From Oceanobacillus jeddahensis (lineage in GTDB: Bacteria; Bacillota; Bacilli; Bacillales; Amphibacillaceae): DNA of 64,000 nt. This document shows positions 44,281 to 53,290 of the stretch, piece by piece (within the stretch, counting starts at the first letter, position 1; each line of letters begins with the position of its first letter). The position numbers and the translations under genes were made by a program. Location: positions 124,001-188,000 of the forward strand of contig NZ_CCDM010000006.1 of assembly GCF_000750635.1 (NCBI RefSeq), in the 5' to 3' direction. The notes beneath the pieces are model-generated. The model ran no database searches and was not told where the DNA came from. It saw only the letters and a list, made by a program, of their open reading frames with translations.

Positions 44281-44368
44281 TGAAGGAAACGACATTTTAA
44301 AAGGAAGGTCATCCTAAAAAAACGTTCAACTATTTAATATTAAAATCCAGTTTAAAAGAGTTGCCATT

Positions 44369-44407
44369 TATATCCAAGTGTTGACATTTTGTCAACACTT
44401 GGATATA
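44369..44407. repeat. 39-bp long perfect hairpin
   Basis: An 18-base perfect stem (TATATCCAAGTGTTGACA with its complement) surrounds a TTT loop. One arm contains TTGACA, the other TGTCAA. It is not followed by a T-run and lies 125 bases upstream of the XRE regulator gene, so it may be an operator for it. Confidence 0.65.
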
Positions 44408-44531
44408 TTATTTAATACTAGGCTATTAAATATCTAGCTGTATTTTACAAAGCAGCCAACCTTCTTAATATTGAATGCTTTTATTCAAAGGGATATCAAT
44501 AAATATTTAGTTAGATGAGAGGGTAATATAT

Positions 44532-45161
44532 ATGTCTACTTATAATTTTGGTGATAATTTAAAAGTGTTATTACAAGCTCGTGCCATCTCAATAAGAAAA
44601 TGCAGCGAGAAGACTGGAATTGATAAAGCGACTATTTCACGTATTATCAATGGAAAACGAGAAGCTAATATTCAACATTTAAGAAAATTTGCTTCTTGTT
44701 TGGATATACCGTTCGCAGAACTCTTGCATGCTGCGGGTCATCCGATTCATTCCGAAGAAACTCATAACCTTTCAGATATTCGTACATCTATGAAAGAGAT
44801 TCAGCAAACACTGACAGCATCGGATCTCTATCAAGATAATTTAAGTATGGATGCAGTTCAGCAGCAATTAGAAAGTTATGAAGAACAAGCCCAAACAGAA
44901 GAAGGAAAACAAATCATTCACAACCAATTTAATAAAAAAGTAGAAGAAGTAGGCAGTATCGGTCCATTTATTAATCAACTAAAGGATTTTTATGCGCATT
45001 TTACACAAAATAAGCGAGCGCCTTTTACTTTAGCTGTTATGGGAGGCGTACTTTTGTACTTTATTACGCCGGTAGACGTGGTTCCGGATTATATTTTTCC
45101 AATTGGATATATGGATGACGCTATCGCTGTACAAATTGCTTTAAAAAAACTTTCCAACTAA
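44532..45161 (+). CDS. XRE-family regulator fused to a YkvA/DUF1232 membrane domain
   Basis: A 209-residue protein. The N-terminal Cro/C1-type helix-turn-helix (KCSEKTGIDKATISRIINGK) is followed by a helical linker. The C-terminal DUF1232 domain (APFTLAVMGGVLLYFITPVD, then VVPDYIFPIGYMDDAIAVQI) is hydrophobic and carries the family PVDxxPD motif. A DNA-binding domain attached to a membrane-type domain suggests a membrane-tethered regulator. It is followed 24 bases later by an LCP-family gene on the same strand, so it may act in envelope maintenance. Confidence 0.85.
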   Translation: MSTYNFGDNLKVLLQARAISIRKCSEKTGIDKATISRIINGKREANIQHLRKFASCLDIPFAELLHAAGHPIHSEETHNLSDIRTSMKEIQQTLTASDLYQDNLSMDAVQQQLESYEEQAQTEEGKQIIHNQFNKKVEEVGSIGPFINQLKDFYAHFTQNKRAPFTLAVMGGVLLYFITPVDVVPDYIFPIGYMDDAIAVQIALKKLSN

Positions 45162-45185
45162 AGGAACATACAAGGAGCATATAAC

Positions 45186-46220
45186 ATGAAAAGACGTGAA
45201 AGAAAAGCTGCAAAGCGTAGATGGATACTTCGTGTTCTATTAGTAGTTTTTGTATGCGTTATTGCAGTGGGAGCCTATGTCATTACACAATATTATCAAG
45301 GTTTATCAGAAGCTGAGGAAGGGGAATATAAGGACGATGGTACAACCTTTATTCCATTTGAAGGCACAGAACCGGAGTTTGGGGAAATTAATATTTTACT
45401 GATCGGAAGTGACACTCGTGGGGAAGAAAACGGACTTTCCGATACGATTATGATTGCCCACTATAATCAGGATACCCATGATATAAAGCTTGCTTCCATT
45501 ATGCGTGATACATATGTAGAGATTCCTGGACATGGCATGCAGAAAATAAATGCTGCTTTTGCGTTTGATGGTCCAGAGCTGCTCAGGCAAACGTTGAAGC
45601 AAAATTTTGATATCGATTTAAATTATTATGCTGTGGTTGATTTCGAAGGATTTTCAAAAATCACAGACATTATTGCTCCTGACGGTATTGAAGTAGATAT
45701 ACCACATCAAATGTCAGAAAATATTGGGGTGACGCTTGAGTCCGGAAAACAAGTATTAAATGGGGAGGAACTGCTTGGCTATGTGCGTTTTCGGAAAGAT
45801 GAAGATGGCGACTACGGAAGAGTGCAGCGGCAGCAAGAAGCATTAGACAAGTTGAAAGATGAAGCAGTGAGTATTCATGGGCTTGTGAAATTACCCAAAT
45901 TGTTAGGGGTCGCTGATCCATACATCGATACAAATGTGGATAGTAAAACCATACTTTCCATTGGTAGAGGATTAATTGCCGGCAGTGAGCATCCGATGGA
46001 AACATTAAGAATTCCTGTAGATCATTCCTTTCAAAATGCCCGTACAGATGTTGGTGCTGTGTTGGATATTGATTTAGAACAAAATAAACAGGCTCTGCAT
46101 GATTTTCTATCAACAGATGCTAAAAAAAGAATGTTGATTCAAATTAAATTTAATTTACCACGGAGACCCGCCCGTAAAACCTCCCGCCTCAAAATAAAGA
46201 GTAAGAATGAATTTATTTAG
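45186..46220 (+). CDS. LytR-CpsA-Psr (LCP) family glycopolymer transferase with repeat-derived C-terminus
   Basis: A 344-residue membrane-anchored enzyme of the family that attaches wall teichoic acid or capsule to peptidoglycan. After a basic N-terminus and one transmembrane helix (LRVLLVVFVCVIAVGAYVIT), the LCP domain follows (INILLIGSDTRGEENGLSDT, IMIAHYNQDTHDIKLASIMR, and GYVRFRKDEDGDYGRVQRQQ with conserved Asp and Arg residues). The last 20 or so codons (LPRRPARKTSRLKIKSKNEF) come from repeat A copy 3, which starts at 46154. The natural end is therefore missing or replaced, although the catalytic domain appears whole. Co-transcribed with the XRE/DUF1232 gene. Confidence 0.88.
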   Translation: MKRRERKAAKRRWILRVLLVVFVCVIAVGAYVITQYYQGLSEAEEGEYKDDGTTFIPFEGTEPEFGEINILLIGSDTRGEENGLSDTIMIAHYNQDTHDIKLASIMRDTYVEIPGHGMQKINAAFAFDGPELLRQTLKQNFDIDLNYYAVVDFEGFSKITDIIAPDGIEVDIPHQMSENIGVTLESGKQVLNGEELLGYVRFRKDEDGDYGRVQRQQEALDKLKDEAVSIHGLVKLPKLLGVADPYIDTNVDSKTILSIGRGLIAGSEHPMETLRIPVDHSFQNARTDVGAVLDIDLEQNKQALHDFLSTDAKKRMLIQIKFNLPRRPARKTSRLKIKSKNEFI

Positions 46221-46312
46221 GCGGGAGATGACGGGCGCTAACTCCCTGAATCACTTAGGCTAATTCAGTGGAAGAAGGGCGAAAACTCCCACTGAATGAA
46301 GTTTCGTTTTAT
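46154..46312 (+). repeat. Repeat A, copy 3, overlapping the LCP gene
   Basis: 159 bp, beginning TTTACCACGGAGACCCGCCC. It differs from the others in a TTTAC rather than TTTAT left edge, an extra C before CTCCCGCC, and a G-to-A change inside one stem (GTGGAAG). Its first 67 bases are translated as the tail of the LCP protein. Confidence 0.9.
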
Positions 46313-46447
46313 GTAAATGATGTTTTTTATTGGTTTTCCTTTCTTTAAGTGAAACAGCTCAGCTGATTTTTTAATAATGATCACGTATCTTTAATGTATG
46401 AAATGAAGCTGAAAAAGTAAAGAACAATAATAGATTTTACAAGAATA

Positions 46448-46486
46448 AGGCGCTATCCTGTAATAATAAGGGTTAGCGCCTGTATT
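46448..46486 (+). terminator. Hairpin downstream of the LCP gene
   Basis: AGGCGCTA pairs with TAGCGCCT, with additional CCT/AGG pairs in the loop, followed by GTATTTATG. Weak T-run. It may be the displaced terminator of the LCP operon. Confidence 0.55.
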
Positions 46487-46601
46487 TATGAATAGAGTCA
46501 AATTGTTGAATAACCGTTTCTTTATATCTTTACATACTGAAATAGATAAGCATATGCCATATAATAAATGTAACACAGTTCAACAAATGGAGGTGTTACT
46601 A

Positions 46602-47729
46602 ATGGGATTAGTCTTTAATCAGAAAGGTTATGCAATTACTTATCAAGATAAAGAAATTCAACTGCTAAGAAGAGAATATGACCTCCTATCCTTTTTATAT
46701 CAAAATGAAGGTCACGGTTTTTCACGATCAGAGCTTCTTGATGCCGTTTGGGAAAATGAATTTCCTGTTGACCGGACGGTGGATGACCATATTTTTCGGT
46801 TGAGAAAAAAACTTAATTCTGTAAAAGAAGTAATAAATATTAAAACAATTAGAGGGTACGGCTATTCGCTAGAAATAAAAAAGCCTGCTCTTAGAGGACC
46901 TATCGCGCATAATCAAAAAATTAATAATTTGTCACAGCAATTGTTAAGCACATATCAACTATATGGGTATGGTCAAGCTTTGAAAATATTTCAACAAAAT
47001 AATGATGATTTAGGGGTTCTACAATCAGAAGAAACTCAGCAGCTTTCATGGTTAACCAACCCAAGCTTGCTTTCAATTGTACAAGACAGATCCATTCCAT
47101 TTAAGCAGAAAAGTTTATTATATATCCATTTATACTTGATAACATCCGAAAACCCCAAGAAAACACTAAAATATTTTAACCAAATAAAAAATCAAGGTTA
47201 TTTCTCAAAAGTGAACAAAAATGAAGCTGCAACACTGACTCCAATATTTATAAATATAATGTGCAACCAATATGAAAAAGCAACGCAGTTAGTCGAGGAT
47301 GCAAAAGTCATACCTCCAACAGATGGTTTTTATCCTTCTATTCAGCTATTTAAATTAATGCTTTTTATCCAATTAAATGATAAAACTGCTATCCAAACAT
47401 TGAGCAATCAATTGGAGATGTATTTTAAGGACTTTCCTTTTCAAAGAGAGATGGCATTATATCAAATGCTGCAAGGAATGATACATATACAGAACAGAGA
47501 AGCGATGAAAGGAAAAGAATTAGTTTATCTTGGTTTACAAGCTGCAAAAGATACAGGTTTTTTCCTGCATTATTTAAATGTTTTTTTCATTGCGGTTGTT
47601 TTATTAAAAGCTATTGAGGGAGGTTTTATCTATTCACAGCTACAAAATGAATGGGGAAGGTTACGTAAGCAGTACCGTTTAGAATTAATTAAGAAAGAAA
47701 TAGAGAAACAATTTAAAGAAGTGCTCTGA
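46602..47729 (+). CDS. Winged-helix (OmpR-type) regulator with TPR-like C-terminal region
   Basis: A 375-residue protein. The N-terminal 95 residues form an OmpR/PhoB-type winged helix (REYDLLSFLYQNEGHGFSRS, then ELLDAVWENEFPVDRTVDDH and IKTIRGYGYSLEI) with no receiver domain. The remaining 275 residues are all-helical and repeat-like (YQLYGYGQALKIFQQNNDDL, SLLYIHLYLITSENPKKTLK), resembling tetratricopeptide sensor domains that bind peptides or proteins. Start: GGAGGTG at 46587 points to 46602; a longer frame opens at 46488. It precedes an MFS exporter gene by 56 bases and probably regulates it. Confidence 0.8.
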   Translation: MGLVFNQKGYAITYQDKEIQLLRREYDLLSFLYQNEGHGFSRSELLDAVWENEFPVDRTVDDHIFRLRKKLNSVKEVINIKTIRGYGYSLEIKKPALRGPIAHNQKINNLSQQLLSTYQLYGYGQALKIFQQNNDDLGVLQSEETQQLSWLTNPSLLSIVQDRSIPFKQKSLLYIHLYLITSENPKKTLKYFNQIKNQGYFSKVNKNEAATLTPIFINIMCNQYEKATQLVEDAKVIPPTDGFYPSIQLFKLMLFIQLNDKTAIQTLSNQLEMYFKDFPFQREMALYQMLQGMIHIQNREAMKGKELVYLGLQAAKDTGFFLHYLNVFFIAVVLLKAIEGGFIYSQLQNEWGRLRKQYRLELIKKEIEKQFKEVL

Positions 47730-47785
47730 TATTCTTCTGATATTACTCCTCCATAATAAGATTAACAAACCTTAAGGAGGAGAAT

Positions 47786-49036
47786 ATGGCAGCGGAAAAA
47801 GTTAATTTATTAAAAGAGAATAAAGAATTTCTGCGATTATTTACATCCTATTCCGTTTCGATGTTAGGGCGTTGGCTGGATTTGGTAGCAATCATGATTT
47901 TATTTGGGTTTACATGGAATGCCAGTCCATTAATCATTGCTTTAATACCAGTTGTGTTTGCATTGCCACATGCGATATTCAGTCAATTTGCAGGTGTTTT
48001 AACGGATCGTTTTAACAAAGTAAAACTCATGATCTTTTCTGATATAAGTGTTTGTCTCCTATCGATATTGTTACTATTTGTTTCGACACCTCTGATTGGA
48101 CTAATTTTATTGTTTATTCGTTCCAGTTTTACAATTGTCCATTTTCCAGCGCAGCAATCGATTATAAAAGAGGTTGTAAAGGAAGAGCATATTGTAGGAG
48201 CTGTCACTTTAAATGGAATGATAAATGAATTTACAAAAATGATGGGACCGTTACTAGGAAGTTCATTAGCAGCTTTCTTTTCTCCTAAAGTCTGCATATT
48301 AATCAATGCCATTGCTTATCTTATTTCAGCAATGATTGTATGGAGTTTGAAGGAAAGAGAAACAAAAGAAAAGACGGTAATCCTTCATCAAGAGCAGCAA
48401 ACAAGCATGTGGTCGAAATATATAGAAGGCTGGAAAGCAGTGTTTACTAGTAAAATTCTATTGATTTGCATTTCGTATTCCGTTATAGGATATATGGCTA
48501 TTCAAATGACAGACGTACAGTTGACGGTTTTGTTTCGGGAAGTAGCTGCAACAAAGCCGGAGCTGCTTGGGTGGGTAATGGCTGCTTCTGGTCTGGGTGC
48601 ATTTATCTCGATGTTCCTGATGAAACGTTTTTTCAGAGAGATCAATTATCGTTTCGTGTTAGGAGGGAGCTATATACTCATTGGCTTTGGATTCGGTGGT
48701 ATGGGATTTCTTTCAGTTGGCGCACCAACCGCAATCCCGATAGCGTTAGGGATGATTACTGGAGGTGGAGTAGGCTTATTTTCAATGGGCATGAGTTATA
48801 TTTTGCAAAGAGAAACTACAAAAGAAAATATTGGTAGAGTTTCAGGAATTTATAACTCATTAACAAATACCTTTATACTTATTGCTCCAATTGCAGGGGG
48901 ACTACTGGTTGAATTGTGGAATGTGTATTTGATTTATAGAATTACTGGTCTAATTCTTATTGTATTTTCATTTATTTTTATATTTACCAGGAATGTATTT
49001 TTAAAAGGTAATAAGAAGAAAAGAGAAGCTGGATAA
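47786..49036 (+). CDS. MFS transporter (drug/peptide exporter type)
   Basis: A 416-residue protein with twelve hydrophobic helices. The opening FLRLFTSYSVSMLGRWLDLV and the loop GVLTDRFNKVKLM (motif A-like D-R-F-x-K) match the MFS_3/enterobactin-exporter-like group of Bacillus. The C-terminal half includes GRVSGIYNSLTNTFILIAPI. It likely exports a small molecule by proton antiport, with the substrate unknown. AAGGAGGAG precedes the ATG. The upstream winged-helix/TPR regulator on the same strand suggests a signal-controlled export unit. Confidence 0.9.
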   Translation: MAAEKVNLLKENKEFLRLFTSYSVSMLGRWLDLVAIMILFGFTWNASPLIIALIPVVFALPHAIFSQFAGVLTDRFNKVKLMIFSDISVCLLSILLLFVSTPLIGLILLFIRSSFTIVHFPAQQSIIKEVVKEEHIVGAVTLNGMINEFTKMMGPLLGSSLAAFFSPKVCILINAIAYLISAMIVWSLKERETKEKTVILHQEQQTSMWSKYIEGWKAVFTSKILLICISYSVIGYMAIQMTDVQLTVLFREVAATKPELLGWVMAASGLGAFISMFLMKRFFREINYRFVLGGSYILIGFGFGGMGFLSVGAPTAIPIALGMITGGGVGLFSMGMSYILQRETTKENIGRVSGIYNSLTNTFILIAPIAGGLLVELWNVYLIYRITGLILIVFSFIFIFTRNVFLKGNKKKREAG

Positions 49037-49250
49037 GCAGGTGAAATTTGAAGGTCTTCGTTTGGAGATTTATGCTGTTTGTTTTTATCAATTGCAATAA
49101 AATTATGTATTACTATTTTCTAAACCAAAATCCTTTAATCTGTTTGTAAATTGAAAAATAAGGGTAAAAACAGTATATATCAAAAATTGTGATTTACAAT
49201 TTCTCCTCTTTGTAATAAGAGGTTCACTCTATGCAAAGGAGCGAATAGAA

Positions 49251-49967
49251 ATGACAAACAGTAGAATCAAATTAAAGAAAAAGGAATTAGTTGCAAAAGA
49301 TACAATGGCTTTTTTCTGGGAAATGCCAGAAGGGTTTGAATTTAAAGCTGGCCAGCTGACTCATATCAAATTGATTGATCCGAGTGAGACAGATGAGGAA
49401 GGAACGAAAAGAGCATTGTCATTCGTTTATGCGCCAAGTGAAAATGAATTAGTTACGACGACACGTCTGAGAGATTCTGCTTTTAAACGAGAATTGAAGG
49501 ATCTTCCAGAAGGCAGTGAAGTCGAATTTGACGGAGCAAACGGAAGCTTCACTCTGCATAAAACGGAGTCAACCCCAGCTGTATTTATTATTGGCGGGAT
49601 TGGTATTACGCCAATTCGAAGCATGATTGCAGAGGCAACAAATCAGAAAACGGATCACGAGCTTACACTTCTGTATTCGAATAAAACACCGGATGATGCG
49701 CCATTTTTATCCGATTTTGAGGATATGGAAAAAAGAAATCATCATTTTACCTTTGTCCCTGTGATGACAAGATCGGATGCTGAGGAATGGAACGGAGAAA
49801 GAGGACATATCGATGCAGATTTGCTTAAACGGTATGTTCCTGATATTAATAAGCCAATCTATTATTTATCAGGTCCCGGCCATATGGTAGAGGCCATGCA
49901 AAAAATGCTTGTGGAAGCCGGAGTGAATGAGGATAATATTCGGTCTGAAGAGTTTGCAGGTTATTAA
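49251..49967 (+). CDS. Ferredoxin-NAD(P) reductase-like FAD-binding oxidoreductase
   Basis: A 238-residue two-domain flavoprotein. The N-terminal FAD-binding barrel has RALSFVYAPSENELVTTTRL, in place of the common RxYSxxS. The NAD(P)-binding domain has FIIGGIGITPIRSMIAEA and ends YYLSGPGHMVEAMQKMLVEA with EEFAGY at the C-terminus. It moves electrons between NAD(P)H and a partner. No iron-sulfur domain is fused, so the partner is separate. AAAGGAG precedes the ATG. It stands alone. Confidence 0.88.
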   Translation: MTNSRIKLKKKELVAKDTMAFFWEMPEGFEFKAGQLTHIKLIDPSETDEEGTKRALSFVYAPSENELVTTTRLRDSAFKRELKDLPEGSEVEFDGANGSFTLHKTESTPAVFIIGGIGITPIRSMIAEATNQKTDHELTLLYSNKTPDDAPFLSDFEDMEKRNHHFTFVPVMTRSDAEEWNGERGHIDADLLKRYVPDINKPIYYLSGPGHMVEAMQKMLVEAGVNEDNIRSEEFAGY

Positions 49968-50051
49968 AAAGTAATATTCTGCAATCCCACGAATTGAAAA
50001 AAATGTATCGATTCTTTGTAGAAATTTCTTTGCAATAAAAAAGAAATAGAA

Positions 50052-50094
50052 GGACCCCTGAAAAAGATTATAAATCTTATTTCAGGGGTATTTC
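50052..50094 (+). terminator. Terminator after the oxidoreductase gene
   Basis: ACCCCTGAAA-AAGATT pairs with AATCTT-ATTTCAGGGGT, followed by ATTTCATGTTATTTT. Confidence 0.75.
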
Positions 50095-50244
50095 ATGTTA
50101 TTTTGCAAGTAACGATCGTATGAAGAAAGGTTTGACTCATTAACTATTTGACTAATTGATTAGAAAAACCTATTGTCAGCTAACACAAAGTCTGTATATG
50201 ATAATAACAACTTTTCTCTATAAAAATAAATAAAGGAGCAGATG

Positions 50245-50895
50245 ATGATTACAGACGAAATTCTTTCTACTCTATTTGTTGTTGGCGGCTTTATTGGTCT
50301 TCTTCTTATTATCTATGTTTTTAGCAAAATTCCCGGTTCAGGTCTTATCTTTCGCTTTATTCGCAGACTTTTCCTGATCCTGTGGAGTATTGTTGTTTTA
50401 GGTCTTACTTTCTTTATGTTCTTCATGGTCGGCTATATGGTAATTGTGTTTTTTACGTTTAATGGAAGTGAAGAGGGAATCATATTTCAAGGAGAGCCGA
50501 TAAACTTTTTGATTGGTGATAATGCGAAAGATGCGGCGTTTTTTACAATGCTTTACGCTGGATTCTGTCTTGTATCCGTATATCTTATTTCGTTTATTTT
50601 GGCGATGGCGCAGAAGGTTACACGTGTCAGCAGAAGATTCCATGCTGAAATCATTTTAGTTGTTATGATTGGCTTGGTATTTACTGTATTTCCTGTTGTG
50701 GTTGAAGCGGTTTTACCAGACTTTGAAGTGGGACGTCATGGAAGGTATGCACTTGGTGTCTTGCCGCTGATGATGTATATTCAGGCACAAATTAAAAGAT
50801 CCAGAGAGCGTCGGGGGAGTGGGCGCTATCTTTCCCGGAAGGAACGATTCTACCGGAATTTGGATGAGAAACAGGTCAATAGAGCCAGGAAATAA
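50245..50895 (+). CDS. Hypothetical membrane protein
   Basis: A 216-residue protein with about four to five transmembrane helices (LFVVGGFIGLLLIIYVFSKI, LFLILWSIVVLGLTFFMFFM, MLYAGFCLVSVYLISFILAM, ILVVMIGLVFTVFPVVVEAV) and a strongly basic cytoplasmic tail (KRSRERRGSGRYLSRKERFY). I use the second of two ATGs for spacing from AGGAG. No family recognised. It is alone between terminators. Confidence 0.65.
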   Translation: MITDEILSTLFVVGGFIGLLLIIYVFSKIPGSGLIFRFIRRLFLILWSIVVLGLTFFMFFMVGYMVIVFFTFNGSEEGIIFQGEPINFLIGDNAKDAAFFTMLYAGFCLVSVYLISFILAMAQKVTRVSRRFHAEIILVVMIGLVFTVFPVVVEAVLPDFEVGRHGRYALGVLPLMMYIQAQIKRSRERRGSGRYLSRKERFYRNLDEKQVNRARK

Positions 50896-50934
50896 AAAGT
50901 TATTTTTATACAACTTCTAAAAATATGTTGGGAA

Positions 50935-50993
50935 AAAAAGCCACATTTATAAAGGTTATTGCAATGATAATCATTTATAAATGTGGCTTTTAC
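50935..50993. terminator. Bidirectional terminator
   Basis: AAAAGCCACATTTATAAA and its complement TTTATAAATGTGGCTTTT enclose a loop containing ATGATAATCATT, which is itself partly palindromic. A7 precedes. The short frames between 50981 and 51278 are not convincing genes. Confidence 0.75.
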
Positions 50994-51271
50994 TCGTTCC
51001 TGATCCGTCTCATTTTCTATTTTTTACTAACAATGAAAGTGACAAAGTAATGGTTTTAATTTTACTGCTAGATGGATTTTATAATTCCTCTTGTTATTTC
51101 TGTTTTTCTCCTTTTTCTTTCGTATTTACTTTATCGCTGCTCAATCAAAAATATGGCCACCTTTTATTATATTTCCAATAAACATAAAAGAGCCCCTCCT
51201 ACCTGTGAACATAACAGCATATTCAGAATAAAATCTGTCACCATTTCTACAAACCATTCAAAGAAAAGTAT

Positions 51272-51339
51272 GGTATAATATTTATAATAATTATAATTTG
51301 ATATTAGTTATAAATAAATTAAAATGATAATCAGTATCA
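51272..51339 (+). promoter_or_regulatory. Promoter with perfect PerR box and near-perfect Fur box
   Basis: TGG-TATAAT at 51272-51279 is an extended -10. TTATAATAATTATAA at 51282-51296 equals the PerR consensus (TTATAATNATTATAA). TGATAATCAGTATCA at 51325-51339 differs from the Fur 7-1-7 core by one base. Both lie downstream of the -10. This dual arrangement matches what is known for iron-efflux ATPases of the PfeT/FrvA group, induced by peroxide or iron excess. Confidence 0.75.
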
Positions 51340-51374
51340 GGGTTTGTTTATTATGTCAAAGGGGGAAGTATCAC

Positions 51375-53273
51375 ATGGTGGAAACACAGACAAATTGGTA
51401 TGATTCTTTCTTATCTTTTCTCAAAATACATGGAGAAATCATTGCCGCAGCAATAAGCGGAATACTTATTTTATTGGCATGGATATTATCGGGATATATT
51501 AGCCATGCTTTATGGATTACATTATTGATTGCGGCTTTTTTAATCGGCGGTTTTGCGAAAGCGAAGGAAGGGATTACTGAGACATATCAGACTAAAAAAC
51601 TGAATGTAGAGCTGCTGATGATTATTGCTGCTGTCGGAGCAGCCTCTATCGGCTACTGGGCGGAAGGCGCTATTTTAATTTTTATCTTTTCCTTATCCGG
51701 CGCTTTGGAAAGCTACACGGAAAATAAAAATAAGAATGAACTGCAAAGCTTGATGAAACTGCAGCCGGAAACAGCCACTTTGCTAAACGGGGAAGTGGTA
51801 AATATTCATCAGCTAAAGCCGGGAAATCATATAGCTGTTAAATCAGGAGAGAGAATTCCGGCTGACGGTGTAATTCTCAAAGGGGATACGACAGTAGACG
51901 AGAGTGCGTTATCCGGCGAATCGATTCCTGTTATGAAAACAATAAGCGATAAGGTTTATGCTGGAACCGTGAATCTTGGCAGCAGTCTGCAAATTGAAAT
52001 AAATACCCTGCCGACAGAGACCATGTTTCAAAAAATTATCGGTTTAGTTCAAAATGCACATGAAGAACGTTCCCCCTCCCAGCAATTTATCGAGAAATTT
52101 GAAGGAGTATATGTCAATGTTGTATTGATTACAGTTGCTGTGATGATGTTTCTGCCGCATTTTTTATTTGCGTGGTCCTGGACAGATACCATCTACCGCG
52201 CCATGATTCTGCTGGTTGTCGCTTCACCCTGCGCATTAGTTGCGTCCATTATGCCAGCGATTTTATCCGCCATTTCTAACGGAGCACGCCAGGGAATTCT
52301 GTTTAAGGGCGGCGTGTATGTAGAAGCTTTAGCAAAACTAGATACGATTGCTTTTGATAAAACAGGAACGCTGACCAAAGGGGAACCGGAAGTGATTGAT
52401 TATTACATTGCTCCTGACCAGGATATAGAATATGTGGCAAATATTATTTATGCTGCAGAAAGCGAGTCGATTCATCCACTGGCTCTTGCTATGCAGAAAT
52501 GGGCTGCACCAAAACGGAGAGAACAACCTGATGTAGCTGCAACGGTAGACCATCACAATGGCAGGGGACTGTCTGCACAAGCTGGAGATATGACCTGGAT
52601 GATCGGAAACGCAGAGATGGTAGGAAAACAGGATGCTGAACAAATTCTTGAGGCTATGAATACACAGGAAAAAGCAACAACAAATATCTTTGTGAAAAAG
52701 GGTAAGACAGTTATTGCAGTCTTTTTATTGAAGGATACGCTGCGGCTGGATGCGGTGGAAGCAATTCGGAACCTTCAAAGCTTTGGACTGCAAACGGTTA
52801 TGTTAACGGGAGATAATCAGGGTACAGCTGAAAATATTGCCAAGGAAGCGGGAATCGATGAATTTCATGCGAATTGTTTACCTGAAGATAAGGTGAATTA
52901 CCTGAAAGAACTGCGGGATCAAGGTCGGCAGACAGCAATGATTGGAGACGGGGTAAATGATGCGCCGGCTTTAGCAACTGCAAACATCGGTGTTGCGATG
53001 GGCGCAGGAAGTGATATTGCTTTAGATACAGCTAATGTTGTATTGATGAAAAATAATTTAGGAAAAATGGTTCATGCCATTCGTGTTTCTAAAAAAATGA
53101 ATACGATCGTGAAGCAAAATATTATCTTCTCCCTGGCGGTTATCGGTATTCTGATTGCCAGCAATTTTCTGCAGGTCATTAATATGCCGCTTGGCGTGAT
53201 CGGTCATGAAGGCAGTACGATTCTTGTTATTCTTAATGGGCTTCGGGTGTTAAAAGTGTATGAAGGGGAATAG
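51375..53273 (+). CDS. P1B-4-type ATPase, probable iron(II) exporter (PfeT/FrvA/ZosA-like)
   Basis: A 632-residue metal-pumping ATPase without an N-terminal metal-binding domain. It has the SPC metal-site motif (Ser284-Pro-Cys286 in VVASPCALVAS) that marks the P1B-4 subgroup, the phosphorylated Asp328 in DKTGTLT, an ESIHPLA His-Pro motif, and [21 protein letters not shown]1B-4 pumps export Fe(II), Co(II) or related ions. The PerR and Fur boxes upstream point to Fe(II). I place the start at ATG 51375 after AAAGGGGGAAG, not at the frame opening inside the Fur box. A small gene follows 17 bases later. Confidence 0.9.
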   Translation: MVETQTNWYDSFLSFLKIHGEIIAAAISGILILLAWILSGYISHALWITLLIAAFLIGGFAKAKEGITETYQTKKLNVELLMIIAAVGAASIGYWAEGAILIFIFSLSGALESYTENKNKNELQSLMKLQPETATLLNGEVVNIHQLKPGNHIAVKSGERIPADGVILKGDTTVDESALSGESIPVMKTISDKVYAGTVNLGSSLQIEINTLPTETMFQKIIGLVQNAHEERSPSQQFIEKFEGVYVNVVLITVAVMMFLPHFLFAWSWTDTIYRAMILLVVASPCALVASIMPAILSAISNGARQGILFKGGVYVEALAKLDTIAFDKTGTLTKGEPEVIDYYIAPDQDIEYVANIIYAAESESIHPLALAMQKWAAPKRREQPDVAATVDHHNGRGLSAQAGDMTWMIGNAEMVGKQDAEQILEAMNTQEKATTNIFVKKGKTVIAVFLLKDTLRLDAVEAIRNLQSFGLQTVMLTGDNQGTAENIAKEAGIDEFHANCLPEDKVNYLKELRDQGRQTAMIGDGVNDAPALATANIGVAMGAGSDIALDTANVVLMKNNLGKMVHAIRVSKKMNTIVKQNIIFSLAVIGILIASNFLQVINMPLGVIGHEGSTILVILNGLRVLKVYEGE

Positions 53274-53290
53274 TCAACTAAAGGAGAGAG

